From contig JALOTR010000039.1 in NCBI GenBank assembly GCA_025457805.1, positions 1-10,708 on the forward strand: DNA of 10,708 bases. The letters run 5' to 3'. The stretch is from Akkermansiaceae bacterium. Its GTDB lineage: Bacteria > Verrucomicrobiota > Verrucomicrobiia > Verrucomicrobiales > Akkermansiaceae. Made by a program: the position numbers and the translations under genes. The first letter of the stretch is position 1. Every line of letters begins with the position of its first letter. Below are positions 1 through 7,700 of the stretch, piece by piece. The notes under the pieces were generated by a model. That model ran no database searches, was not told the origin of the DNA, and saw only the letters and a program-made list of their open reading frames with translations.

Positions 1-16
1 AAGCCACCGGACTGGT

Positions 17-655
17 TCACTGCGGCCCGAGGAATTTCACCACGGCTTCAGTCCGGGTGCGGACGTGGAGTTTCTTGTAAATGTTATCAATGTGCGAACG
101 GACGGTTTCAAAACCGATGCCGAGGTCCCAGGCGATTTCCTTGTAGAGGCTGCCTTTGGCGAGTTGTTCGAGGATCTGTTTTTCGCGGGGCGTGAGGTTG
201 TGATCCTCGTTCTTCGCAGGAGGTCCCTTCTGGAAATGCTGAACCACCTTGCGCGCGATCGCGCTGGACATGGGTGAACCTCCAGCAAGCAGGTCGTCGA
301 GGGCTTCCATCAGTTTTGCCGGGATGTCCCGCTTGAGCAGATAACCGGAAGCACCTGCGGCAAGCGCATCGAAGATCCGCTCGTTGTTATCATAAACCGT
401 CACCATCAGGACCAGCGTCTCGGGATGGGCCGCCTTGAGTTTTCCCACACAGTCGATCCCGGACATGCCCGGGAGTTGGATATCCATGAGCACCACTTCA
501 GGGGCCGCCGCGGCCATTCCCTCCAAGGCAAGCTCGGCGGATGGATAGTGTTCCAACAGTTTCCAATCCGGCGAGGACTGGATGATTTCGCTGAGGATGG
601 CCCCGAGGGATGGATCATCCTCCACGATGGAGATTTCGTGAACCTTTCGTTTCAT
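17..655 (-). CDS. NarL/LuxR-family response regulator
   Basis: Cytoplasmic DNA-binding response regulator of 212 residues, the usual size for the NarL/FixJ group. The receiver domain spans about residues 6-125. It has the acidic pocket E12-D13-D14, the phosphoacceptor D58 in MDIQLPG, T86 in the beta-4 position and K108 in YLLKRD, so it should be phosphorylatable. A linker leads to a GerE/LuxR helix-turn-helix at about 153-208: LTPREKQILEQLAKG, then KEIAWDLGIGFETVRSHI with the recognition helix, then IYKKLHVRTRTEAV. The gene starts 10 bases after the stop of the histidine kinase gene, in the same orientation, so it is very likely co-transcribed and is the kinase's partner. The ATG at 653-655 has no good Shine-Dalgarno sequence in front of it (the preceding bases are TACTTTACCC), which suggests translational coupling. 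Its DNA targets cannot be read from the window. Confidence 0.96.
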   Translation of the reverse strand: MKRKVHEISIVEDDPSLGAILSEIIQSSPDWKLLEHYPSAELALEGMAAAAPEVVLMDIQLPGMSGIDCVGKLKAAHPETLVLMVTVYDNNERIFDALAAGASGYLLKRDIPAKLMEALDDLLAGGSPMSSAIARKVVQHFQKGPPAKNEDHNLTPREKQILEQLAKGSLYKEIAWDLGIGFETVRSHIDNIYKKLHVRTRTEAVVKFLGPQ

Positions 656-665
656 GGGTAAAGTA

Positions 666-3221
666 TCAGGGACGCCTCGCCACCGGGCAACTCAATACCA
701 CGGAAGTGCCGCCGCCAGGCGAGGACTTGATCTCGCAGGTCCCGCCGATTTCCTTGAAACGGTGGGCCATGTTGTCGAGCCCGTGGCCTTTGGGGTTTCC
801 GACCAGATCAAAGCCCCGGCCCGTATCACGGATCTGGAGCAGGATCGTTTCGCCATCGAATGCCACGGAAACAAACACCTCGCAGGGTCCGGCATGGCGC
901 AGCACATTGTGCATCGCCTCCTTGAGGGCCAGCGCGACATTGTGCCGGAACTCGGAACCCAGCGGCAGGGCGGGCAGAAAAGACGGGATATCAAGCCGGC
1001 AGCGGATGTTGGAATCCCGGAACATGTCATCGGATACCCGGGCGATGTGCGATGCGAGATCATCCAGCGTGTCGTTGGATGGATCGACGGCCCAGACGAG
1101 GTCGTCCATGGCGACGACCAATTCACGGGCGGACTGGGTCACCTTGTCGAGATGGCGGCGTGAGTTGTCCGGTGATCTTTCCATTTCCCTTCTCGCGAGT
1201 GCCGCACTCATGTTGATGAAGGTCACGCGGGTGCCGAGATCGTCGTGCATGTCCCTTGCGATCCGCGTGCGGTCTTTTTCCAGAGCATTCTGAAATCTCA
1301 GCTTCTCCAGGGATCTCTTGGCTCTGGAGCGGTGGACGGAGAAAATGATGCCTGAAAGCACAGCTACAAAGCCAGAGGCGATGGCGGGCCAGAACCATGG
1401 CATCTGCCAGAACGGCGGATGGATCAGGATATTCACTTCCAAGGCATCCCCAAAGGTCGCTCCATCGCCTGCGATTCCCATCGCGCGGAAGGTATATCTT
1501 CCCGGTGGCACATTGACATAAGTCGCCCGCCGCGTATCGCCATCGATGACATTGAAAACCTCATCCCATGACAACACATAAGTCCCACCCGCGTGTGCGG
1601 CGGGAGGAAGTTCCTGAATGAAAAACCATTCTCCGTCGCGGGATTGGTCTCCATCGACAAGACCGAGAGCGGGATGATTCGGCCGCATGATGAGCTGGGC
1701 AATGGCAGGTTCCGCACCGTTGCGCCGCCAACCGGGAAGGGTTCCTGCCGGCGATGTGGTAACCGCATCATAGATATGGCCACCACTTTGCCAGAGCGGG
1801 GCATCGCGGCCGCCCGGCTCGTGCAAGGCGATGTTGTCGATGCCAAAGAAGCCCGTGGTATCCGGCGAACCGGACGAGAGCGAAACCCTGAAGCGCCGCG
1901 CGCCGTTGGGGATGTAAATGGGCTCCGTCCTGCGGGTCATGGCGGATTCCTCCACGCTGCTCTCCCATCCGGCGCTGCGCCCCACTGCGGCGAAGCGGGA
2001 TTGGGAAATCACCCGGTCATCCACATCGAGGATCTGGCAGGCCAGCGTCATGCCCAACTCCGTATCACGCCAACGTTCGTCCACGCCCTCGAAGAGACAA
2101 CGCAGTTTCACCTCACCTCCCGGTTGCTCGGGAACGAATCCAAAATCGAAGTCCAAGCGGTGAAGTCCGGACTCAAGTTCCAAAAGATCGGATGGCGATT
2201 TCCCGAGCGTGACAGGCTGCGAATCCACGAGCAGCGATGTCAGGCCGAGTTGGAACGAAGTGGGTGCGGCGCCCCGGCGGAGGCTTTCCGCGAATTGCTC
2301 GGGGCTGAACCTTTGATTTTGAGGAACGAAGAAAAAGTCCGTGGGATGCCGCGCCACGCCACTGATTCTCACTTCATCGATGAGTCCGGGAAAAGGCTCC
2401 GCCTCCGCATTGGTGGGGAAACTGCGGGCTTCATTGCCGATGGCGAAATCACCGAGATTGCCATTGAAGTCATTGGTCATGGAGCCACTGCCGATGCAAT
2501 TGGCGGAAGTGAGACCGGGACGCAAGCGGGTCCAGTAGAGCTTGAGGTTGTTCGTTGCATCGCTGTTGCCATCATAAGTGACCGCCACATGAAACCAGTT
2601 CGCCGTATCGATCGCATCCGGTCCACTGGTGGGAATCGTGGCCACACCACCGCCCATGGCAGCACCATGGGGCAGCGGGAAGAACGCGAGAAACCCTTCC
2701 TTTTCAATCCGGAAATTGAAGATCCGGTCCTCGCCATCGCCTTCCATCGTCATGAGTGCCAGCGCGATGGTTTCCGAGTCACGCGGCATGACATCGAGCT
2801 TCACAATCATCTCATAAGTGAATGCGCCATCCGGGCCGAAGTAACGGAAGTCCGGGCGAACGTTATCGATTGACCCTTTGCTGAGATAGGGGTTCGCGAC
2901 AAGGATGGCGCCCCTCAATCCCGAGGTGGAAGGGGTTCCTCCCACAGACGCATGGAAGGATACGGAGGAACCGAGTCCCTGGATCGATGCCTTGCCTGCC
3001 GCCGCTCCATTCAACAATCCTTCGAGCGGCGTGGCCCCGGGCACCGAGTTGACGAATGGAGGGGCGCGTTCATCGAGATGCCATAACTGCAGCGTGTGGG
3101 CGTCTGGTTGATACTCCAGAAACGCAGGCGGCTCCGCATTGACGCCGGAGTTCGCGACCACGAGCAGGCAAGCCACAAGCAGGGCTGGGATCGGGAATCT
3201 GGACCGGGTGGATCTTGCCAT
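666..3221 (-). CDS. LamG/Y_Y_Y sensor histidine kinase (HisKA_3 type)
   Basis: Inner-membrane sensor kinase of 851 residues. An N-terminal signal sequence (about 1-29, VNA|E cleavage likely) exports a long sensor region. Residues 40-300 resemble a laminin-G/concanavalin-A-like jelly roll (TYEMIVKLDV, NWFHVAVTYDGN, FPGLIDEVRISGVAR). Residues 320-470 form a second beta-rich segment ending in GFFGIDNIALHEPG. Residues 545-602 resemble a Y_Y_Y domain (ATYVNVPPGRYTFRAMG, then HPPFW). One membrane segment lies at about 609-629, followed by a basic stretch. The cytoplasmic core has H659 in RDMHDDLGT (HisKA_3), the family motif VWAVDPSNDTLDDL, N box E768/N772, G1 DTGRGF at 799-804 and G2 GHGL at 812-815, so it should be active. 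The start at 3221 is the only ATG before an in-frame stop at 3267-3269 and yields the signal sequence. The partner regulator follows after 10 bases. The ligand is unknown; LamG suggests a glycan or protein ligand, by inference only. Confidence 0.94.
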   Translation of the reverse strand: MARSTRSRFPIPALLVACLLVVANSGVNAEPPAFLEYQPDAHTLQLWHLDERAPPFVNSVPGATPLEGLLNGAAAGKASIQGLGSSVSFHASVGGTPSTSGLRGAILVANPYLSKGSIDNVRPDFRYFGPDGAFTYEMIVKLDVMPRDSETIALALMTMEGDGEDRIFNFRIEKEGFLAFFPLPHGAAMGGGVATIPTSGPDAIDTANWFHVAVTYDGNSDATNNLKLYWTRLRPGLTSANCIGSGSMTNDFNGNLGDFAIGNEARSFPTNAEAEPFPGLIDEVRISGVARHPTDFFFVPQNQRFSPEQFAESLRRGAAPTSFQLGLTSLLVDSQPVTLGKSPSDLLELESGLHRLDFDFGFVPEQPGGEVKLRCLFEGVDERWRDTELGMTLACQILDVDDRVISQSRFAAVGRSAGWESSVEESAMTRRTEPIYIPNGARRFRVSLSSGSPDTTGFFGIDNIALHEPGGRDAPLWQSGGHIYDAVTTSPAGTLPGWRRNGAEPAIAQLIMRPNHPALGLVDGDQSRDGEWFFIQELPPAAHAGGTYVLSWDEVFNVIDGDTRRATYVNVPPGRYTFRAMGIAGDGATFGDALEVNILIHPPFWQMPWFWPAIASGFVAVLSGIIFSVHRSRAKRSLEKLRFQNALEKDRTRIARDMHDDLGTRVTFINMSAALARREMERSPDNSRRHLDKVTQSARELVVAMDDLVWAVDPSNDTLDDLASHIARVSDDMFRDSNIRCRLDIPSFLPALPLGSEFRHNVALALKEAMHNVLRHAGPCEVFVSVAFDGETILLQIRDTGRGFDLVGNPKGHGLDNMAHRFKEIGGTCEIKSSPGGGTSVVLSCPVARRP

Positions 3222-3299
3222 GCGTCGAAACGAAGTTGCTCCACTCAGACACGAAGCCCTGAGGAGTCAACCCCGGCGTTTCCAGCGACGGAGCTGCGG
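3222..3299 (-). other. 78-base spacer between surface protein and kinase genes
   Basis: This short non-coding gap separates the stop of the PEP-CTERM protein gene from the kinase start. It can form an imperfect hairpin at 3239-3266: arms CTCC/GGAG and TCAG/CTGA, a 2-base bulge and a 10-base loop. No T run follows in the direction of transcription, so it does not look like an efficient intrinsic terminator. A TTGACT resembling a -35 box lies at 3265-3270 on the minus strand, but no -10-like sequence stands at a suitable distance. Read-through from the upstream gene into the kinase is therefore plausible. Confidence 0.35.
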
Positions 3300-6200
3300 T
3301 CAGGCTTTCCGGCGACGGCGCAGCAGCGCCAGCATGCCGAGCGAGCCCACAAGGATCGAGGACGGCTCGGGGATGGCAGTGATGGTGATATAGGCATTGC
3401 CACTTCCTCCATTGAGGCCGGCAGTGGTGTCATCGTAGTTGAAGAGCCATTGCCCACCATTGAAGAAATAAGTGGTGTCATCGGCATAACCATCGAATTC
3501 ACCGACGAGGGAGTCGTAGGCAAAGAGGGTGAACTTGTCGCCTTCGGTGTATTGGTTGAGCAGATCGATCAGACTGATGGTCGCACCTGCATTGATGGTC
3601 AGCAGGCCGTTGACATCGGTGAGATCGGCACCCGTTCCGCCGCCTTCGTATTCGAACTCATAGAGGGAACCACTGTTGAAGGTGGTGGCACCGTTGACGG
3701 TGACAGTACCCGGTGAGTTTCCAGGAGCCAGCACACCGTTGGCGGCGATGGTGAGAGAGGCGGAGCCGGAGCCGATCACGGCATTGCCCCGCAGCGTGGC
3801 GGTGCCGGTGACTGCGGAAACGGTCACAGCCGTATTGCCCAAGGAGCCATTCACAAAAAGCGTTCCGCCTGAAACCGTCGTCGCTCCCGTGTAGGTGCTC
3901 GATCCGCTGAGTGTCCAGGTGCTGGTATTGGATTTTGTGACGCTGACGACAGCCGACCCGTTGCTGATGGTGCCGGTGATCTGGTTGCCACTGGTGGTTC
4001 CGCCAAGTTCGAGTGTCTGGGCCGGGTTGTTCAGGGACTTGGTGACCGAGCCGATGCTGACGTTGGCACTGGTGGGATTGAGCAAGGTGGTCTGCACGGT
4101 GCCTGCGCCGAGATTGAACACATCGAAGCTGATGCGGCCGATGCCGGAGGTGACATTCGATCCGCTCGTGAATGTCAATGAACCGCCGCCGATCGGGGTG
4201 GAGGCATTGGTGGTGAGGTTGTGATTGATTCCGGCACCCGGTGTCGCGCGATCCGAAACGATGGATGAGTGGGTGGTGGTGCCTTGATTGATGGAGTAGA
4301 GATTGTTTCCACCATCGGTTGCAATGGCGAGCGTGGCCGTATTGTTCCCTGAAAACGTGATGATGGAAGCACTGCCCAGCGCGGCGGTGTTTCCGATGGT
4401 GAGTCTCCCGGAGGCGAGTGCGACGTTGGTTCCCGCGCCGGTGTTTGCGCCGTTGATGATGAGTTCTCCGCCTGCCACGGTGGTCAGATCCGTGTAGGAA
4501 TTCGTGCCGGACAGAATCTGGGTGCCCGCACCGCTTTTGTTGAATCCGAGACCGGCAGAGCCGCCATTGGCAAGGGTGCCGGAGAAGTTATGGGTTCCGG
4601 AGGCAGGGTTCGAGAAAAGCCAGCGCACTGCGGCGGCTCCGTTGGTGATGGTGCCGCTGCCCGTGATACCGGCGGCCGTCAGGTCGCCGCTGGCGGCGGA
4701 CAAGGCTCCCGTGCGGTTCATCTGGATGGTGCCCGCTGCCACGTCGAGGACTCCATTGACAACACTCGCCGCGCCTCCCGCATCGGTGCTTGTTAGAACC
4801 AGAGTGCCGGCTCCTTGTTTCACCAATCCCTGGCCGGTGGCGGTTTTCAATTCGCCCACGGTGAGAGTTCCAGCGGAGACGGTCACCGAGCGGGTTCCGG
4901 CACCGGTCGAAGTGACCGCACCTGTGCCAAGATCGAGATCATTGGATCCGGTGAATGTCACATCGCCATTCCATGTCTGCGCATTGTTGGTGGAGGAAAC
5001 GATGGCGGATCCGCTCGTATTATCGAGGGTGCCGCCATTGATGGCGAGGGTTCCGGTGCCGAGAGCCGAGGCGTGATTCACATTGAGTGTTCCCGCGTTC
5101 AGGGTGGTGCCTCCACTGAAGGAGTTGGCATTTTGCAAAGTGAGTGCGCCGCTGCCATTCTTGCCGAGTGTGCCCACACCAGCGATTCCGAAGCTGCCGG
5201 ACACCGTATAATTCAAAGATGAGTTATTGAAAACGGTGGTGGTGGGCGAGACGTTGGCGGCATTGATGGAAACCGAAGTGCTGCCCAAGGCGCTGTCGTC
5301 AAACAACACATTGTCCGCTACAATGAAATCGGTAGCGGTGCCGCCGGAAACGAGCTGCCAGTTCGAGCTGCCACCGGTGGTGCCGGTTTGCCAGTTGCCA
5401 TTGTCCAGACCGGTCCACTTGGGAACATCGGTGGTGACATCGAGGTTGAGCGCCGTGCCAGCCACATCATTCACCAGTACTCCGCTGCTGCGCGGGCTGA
5501 GGGTGAAGGTGCCGCCCGAGAAAGTTCCAGTGCCGGAGAATGAGGTATAATCAATGAGTGTGTGGATACCAGAACCCAGCGCTGCGCCATTGCTCAGCAC
5601 CAGATTGATCGTGCCGTTGGCTGTGAATGCCCCGGTGTTGATGAGTGCGGCAGTGGTATTGAGATTGTTGAAATCGAACGAAAGGGTGCTGGTGCCGGAT
5701 GATCCGAGGGTGAGCGAGGAGGTGGTCAGCAATGTGGAACCTGCGGCGGCAGCCCTGACGGCGAGCCCGGCCGAGTCGGCAACACTGAGCGAGCCGATGG
5801 ACGATTGCGAAGTCGAGAACGCCAGGTTTCCTGCCGATACCAAGGTCGATCCGCTGTGGCTCAGGGCACCGGTCATGGTGAGATCGCCGGCACCCAATTT
5901 CGTCAGATTTCCCGTGCCGGTGATGGTGTTGCCCACGGAGTATGAATCCGAGCGGTTGAAAACAAGGTTGGCATTGTTGGTGATCGCACTGGAGCCCGCC
6001 AAGGACCCGGCGGTGCCGCCATTGCCAATCTGAAGGGTGCCCGCATTGATCGTGGTGGCTCCGGTGTAGCCGTTGGCTCCGGTGAGGGTCATGGTTCCGA
6101 CTCCCGACTTGGTCAATCCGCTGGCTGTTAGATTCGCGGAGGTATTGATGAGTTTGGCGGATACCACAAGATCGCTGGCCGCGCTGCCGGTGACGTCGGC

Positions 6201-7700
6201 CACGTTGAAAGTGATGGATTGGTTGGCCGTGGCGTTTTGTCCGAGGTGGATCGAGTTGGAGGCACTGTTGGAGGCCGCGAAGTTTTCGATGGAGGAGGCG
6301 CTGTTGCCGCCGACGGTCACGGTGCCAATGAGCGCCAGTCCTTGGAATGCGCCGGTGTTGGCACCACTGCCGATGCGGATGGTTCCACCGTTCAGGTTGG
6401 TGGCGCCGATTTTGTTCCACCAGCCTGTTCCCGCGCCATCGAGGCCGGAAACAAAGAGTCCGCCGGAATTCACCACCAACGTCGTGTTGGACAAGGTGTT
6501 GGTGCTCCCTCCGGTGCCGAGCACGTTGCCACCGGTGAGGGTGAGCGTTCCTCCGGTGTTGACGATGATGTTCCGGTTCGATGCCGGTTGCAGCGCACCG
6601 AGGTTGCTGGCGGATGGGTTGGATCCCTGACCACTTCCCGCAGCGACGGAGCCATTGATATTGAGGTCGCCGCTGAAGGTGTTGGTGCCCGAGAGGGTGA
6701 CGAGATTGGGACCGGTGACCGTGACCGAAGAAGCGCCTCCCGTGTTGTTGATGATGCGGCTGCTGATGATGATTCCGGCGTTTGCGGCGTTCAACACAAG
6801 TTCCCTGCCGAAATTGGCACCCACCATGATGCCGCTGCTGGTATTGGTTCCACCTTGGGCGATCGTGAGTGTGCCCGTGCCGGAATTGAGGATTCCATTG
6901 ACGGTGAGGTTGATCTGCCCTGTGGAATTTCCCATCGTGATCGAACTTGCCCCGGACGTGTTGCGGAGTGTGTTCAGGGTGCGGTTGACGCCATAAGCGC
7001 CAGTAGCAGCCGTGGTGATGGTGTAGTTATTGGCGCTGGTAGAGCCGGAGGAAATCGCCGTTGCCGAACCGGAAGCCCCACCGGTGTAGGCGACGATGTT
7101 TCCACCGGAAAGCTGACCGAAAGTCGTGGATGCGCCTGTTCCCACGGTTACCCACGGAGCGATGATGCCGCCTCCCTCGCTGGCATCATTTGAAATTCCC
7201 GTCATCGCAGCGCTCACGGTTCCGGCACCCTGAACGTTGAGGGTGGCACCCGCGGAACGCGTAAATGTGCCTGTCGAAAGAGTGAGCGTCCTGCCGGAAG
7301 CGACGTTCCAGACCTGATTGCCAGCACCGATCGCAAGATTGCTGCTGATGGCCAGATTGGCAGTCGCGGAACTCATATCGATGCCGCTGGTTCCGAGCGT
7401 GAGGGTATTGGCACCCGAAATCGAGACCGCACCGGCGGGGTCCGCGATCTGGATTCCGCCCCAGGAAAGATTGGAGCCAAGGATCACCGAGTTCGCGGAA
7501 GTCACGGTGGAATCCCATCTCGCAACGTCCGCGAGTCCGGGGGCAAGGCCGCCGGTCCAGCTTGAAGCGAGGTTGAGATCATCCGTGTTGTTCAACTTCA
7601 CACGAGTGGCAGCCGCAGACTGGTGGGCGGTGCAGGCGAATGTGAGAAGCGCAAGTCCGGCGAGAGCCTGACGGACGAAGGGATTTCTTCCGGGTTTCAT
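3300..7700 (-). CDS. PEP-CTERM autotransporter-repeat surface protein
   Basis: Secreted or surface-anchored protein of 1466 residues, rich in Gly, Ser, Thr, Asn and Ala. A signal peptide covers about residues 1-31 (basic PGRNPFVR, hydrophobic LAGLALLTFA, cleavage near QSAAA). The body is a predicted beta-solenoid with at least six autotransporter-associated beta-strand repeats of the form K-x-G-x-G-T-x-x-L-x-G-x-N-x-Y-x-G-x-T. Residues 40-755 and 760-1440 look like two successive modules, each opening with Trp-rich W-x-G...W motifs. A module-end motif, VLAPGNSPGTVTVNGA, begins at 1323. The C-terminus carries a PEP-CTERM signal: IPEPSS, a hydrophobic stretch, then RRRR. No outer-membrane beta-barrel follows, so this is not a type V autotransporter despite the repeat name; export would be by Sec, with processing by an exosortase encoded elsewhere. 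The mature part has no cysteine. It may be an adhesin, matrix or envelope protein, but the specific role cannot be read from the sequence. Confidence 0.93.
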   Translation of the reverse strand: MKPGRNPFVRQALAGLALLTFACTAHQSAAATRVKLNNTDDLNLASSWTGGLAPGLADVARWDSTVTSANSVILGSNLSWGGIQIADPAGAVSISGANTLTLGTSGIDMSSATANLAISSNLAIGAGNQVWNVASGRTLTLSTGTFTRSAGATLNVQGAGTVSAAMTGISNDASEGGGIIAPWVTVGTGASTTFGQLSGGNIVAYTGGASGSATAISSGSTSANNYTITTAATGAYGVNRTLNTLRNTSGASSITMGNSTGQINLTVNGILNSGTGTLTIAQGGTNTSSGIMVGANFGRELVLNAANAGIIISSRIINNTGGASSVTVTGPNLVTLSGTNTFSGDLNINGSVAAGSGQGSNPSASNLGALQPASNRNIIVNTGGTLTLTGGNVLGTGGSTNTLSNTTLVVNSGGLFVSGLDGAGTGWWNKIGATNLNGGTIRIGSGANTGAFQGLALIGTVTVGGNSASSIENFAASNSASNSIHLGQNATANQSITFNVADVTGSAASDLVVSAKLINTSANLTASGLTKSGVGTMTLTGANGYTGATTINAGTLQIGNGGTAGSLAGSSAITNNANLVFNRSDSYSVGNTITGTGNLTKLGAGDLTMTGALSHSGSTLVSAGNLAFSTSQSSIGSLSVADSAGLAVRAAAAGSTLLTTSSLTLGSSGTSTLSFDFNNLNTTAALINTGAFTANGTINLVLSNGAALGSGIHTLIDYTSFSGTGTFSGGTFTLSPRSSGVLVNDVAGTALNLDVTTDVPKWTGLDNGNWQTGTTGGSSNWQLVSGGTATDFIVADNVLFDDSALGSTSVSINAANVSPTTTVFNNSSLNYTVSGSFGIAGVGTLGKNGSGALTLQNANSFSGGTTLNAGTLNVNHASALGTGTLAINGGTLDNTSGSAIVSSTNNAQTWNGDVTFTGSNDLDLGTGAVTSTGAGTRSVTVSAGTLTVGELKTATGQGLVKQGAGTLVLTSTDAGGAASVVNGVLDVAAGTIQMNRTGALSAASGDLTAAGITGSGTITNGAAAVRWLFSNPASGTHNFSGTLANGGSAGLGFNKSGAGTQILSGTNSYTDLTTVAGGELIINGANTGAGTNVALASGRLTIGNTAALGSASIITFSGNNTATLAIATDGGNNLYSINQGTTTHSSIVSDRATPGAGINHNLTTNASTPIGGGSLTFTSGSNVTSGIGRISFDVFNLGAGTVQTTLLNPTSANVSIGSVTKSLNNPAQTLELGGTTSGNQITGTISNGSAVVSVTKSNTSTWTLSGSSTYTGATTVSGGTLFVNGSLGNTAVTVSAVTGTATLRGNAVIGSGSASLTIAANGVLAPGNSPGTVTVNGATTFNSGSLYEFEYEGGGTGADLTDVNGLLTINAGATISLIDLLNQYTEGDKFTLFAYDSLVGEFDGYADDTTYFFNGGQWLFNYDDTTAGLNGGSGNAYITITAIPEPSSILVGSLGMLALLRRRRKA
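3303..3374 (-). other. PEP-CTERM sorting signal (protein C-terminus)
   Basis: This segment encodes residues 1443-1466 of the surface protein. It has the three classical parts: a Pro-Glu-Pro motif (residues 1444-1446), a hydrophobic transmembrane stretch (about ILVGSLGMLALL) and a terminal arginine cluster. In characterised systems this tripartite tail is recognised and cleaved by an exosortase (EpsH/XrtA family). No exosortase gene is present in this window. Confidence 0.92.
3843..6119 (-). repeat. Autotransporter-associated beta-strand repeats
   Basis: Six diverged protein repeats of about 33 residues lie at residues 528-560 (6021-6119), 598-630 (5811-5909), 843-875 (5076-5174), 958-990 (4731-4829), 1052-1084 (4449-4547) and 1254-1286 (3843-3941). 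They share a Lys/Gly turn (KSGVGTMTL, KLGAGDLTM, KNGSGALTL, KQGAGTLVL, KSGAGTQIL, KSNTSTWTL), usually an N-x-Y-x-G-like step, and a final GTL-x-V/I-x strand. A weaker seventh copy may sit at residues 331-352 (TLSGTNTFSGDLNING). The fourth is degenerate in its middle. Spacing is irregular, as is common in this family, and the repeats are diverged at the DNA level, which argues against recent expansion. Confidence 0.88.

Noticed and set aside
1593..2873. Long open frame on the plus strand (426 codons) opposite the kinase gene
   Set aside because: It is fully antisense to a gene with clear domains and a signal sequence. Its translation shows no recognisable motif or membrane or signal segment. 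Long antisense frames are expected in GC-rich DNA with biased codon use.
3239..3266. Imperfect hairpin between surface protein and kinase genes as a terminator
   Set aside because: The stem is bulged and no T run follows.
4504..7193. Several plus-strand open frames opposite the repeat protein
   Set aside because: Their Val/Pro/Ala-rich low-complexity translations mirror the Gly/Thr/Asn-rich sense strand. They are antisense shadows of the beta-strand repeat gene.
7622..7640. Possible lipoprotein signal in the surface protein (Cys at residue 23)
   Set aside because: The residues before the cysteine are T-F-A; position -3 is not Leu/Ile/Val and Phe is unsuitable at -2. A standard signal peptidase I site after QSAA fits better.
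3300..7700. True type V autotransporter
   Set aside because: The repeats match the autotransporter-associated family, but the C-terminus is a PEP-CTERM tail rather than a 12-stranded outer-membrane barrel.
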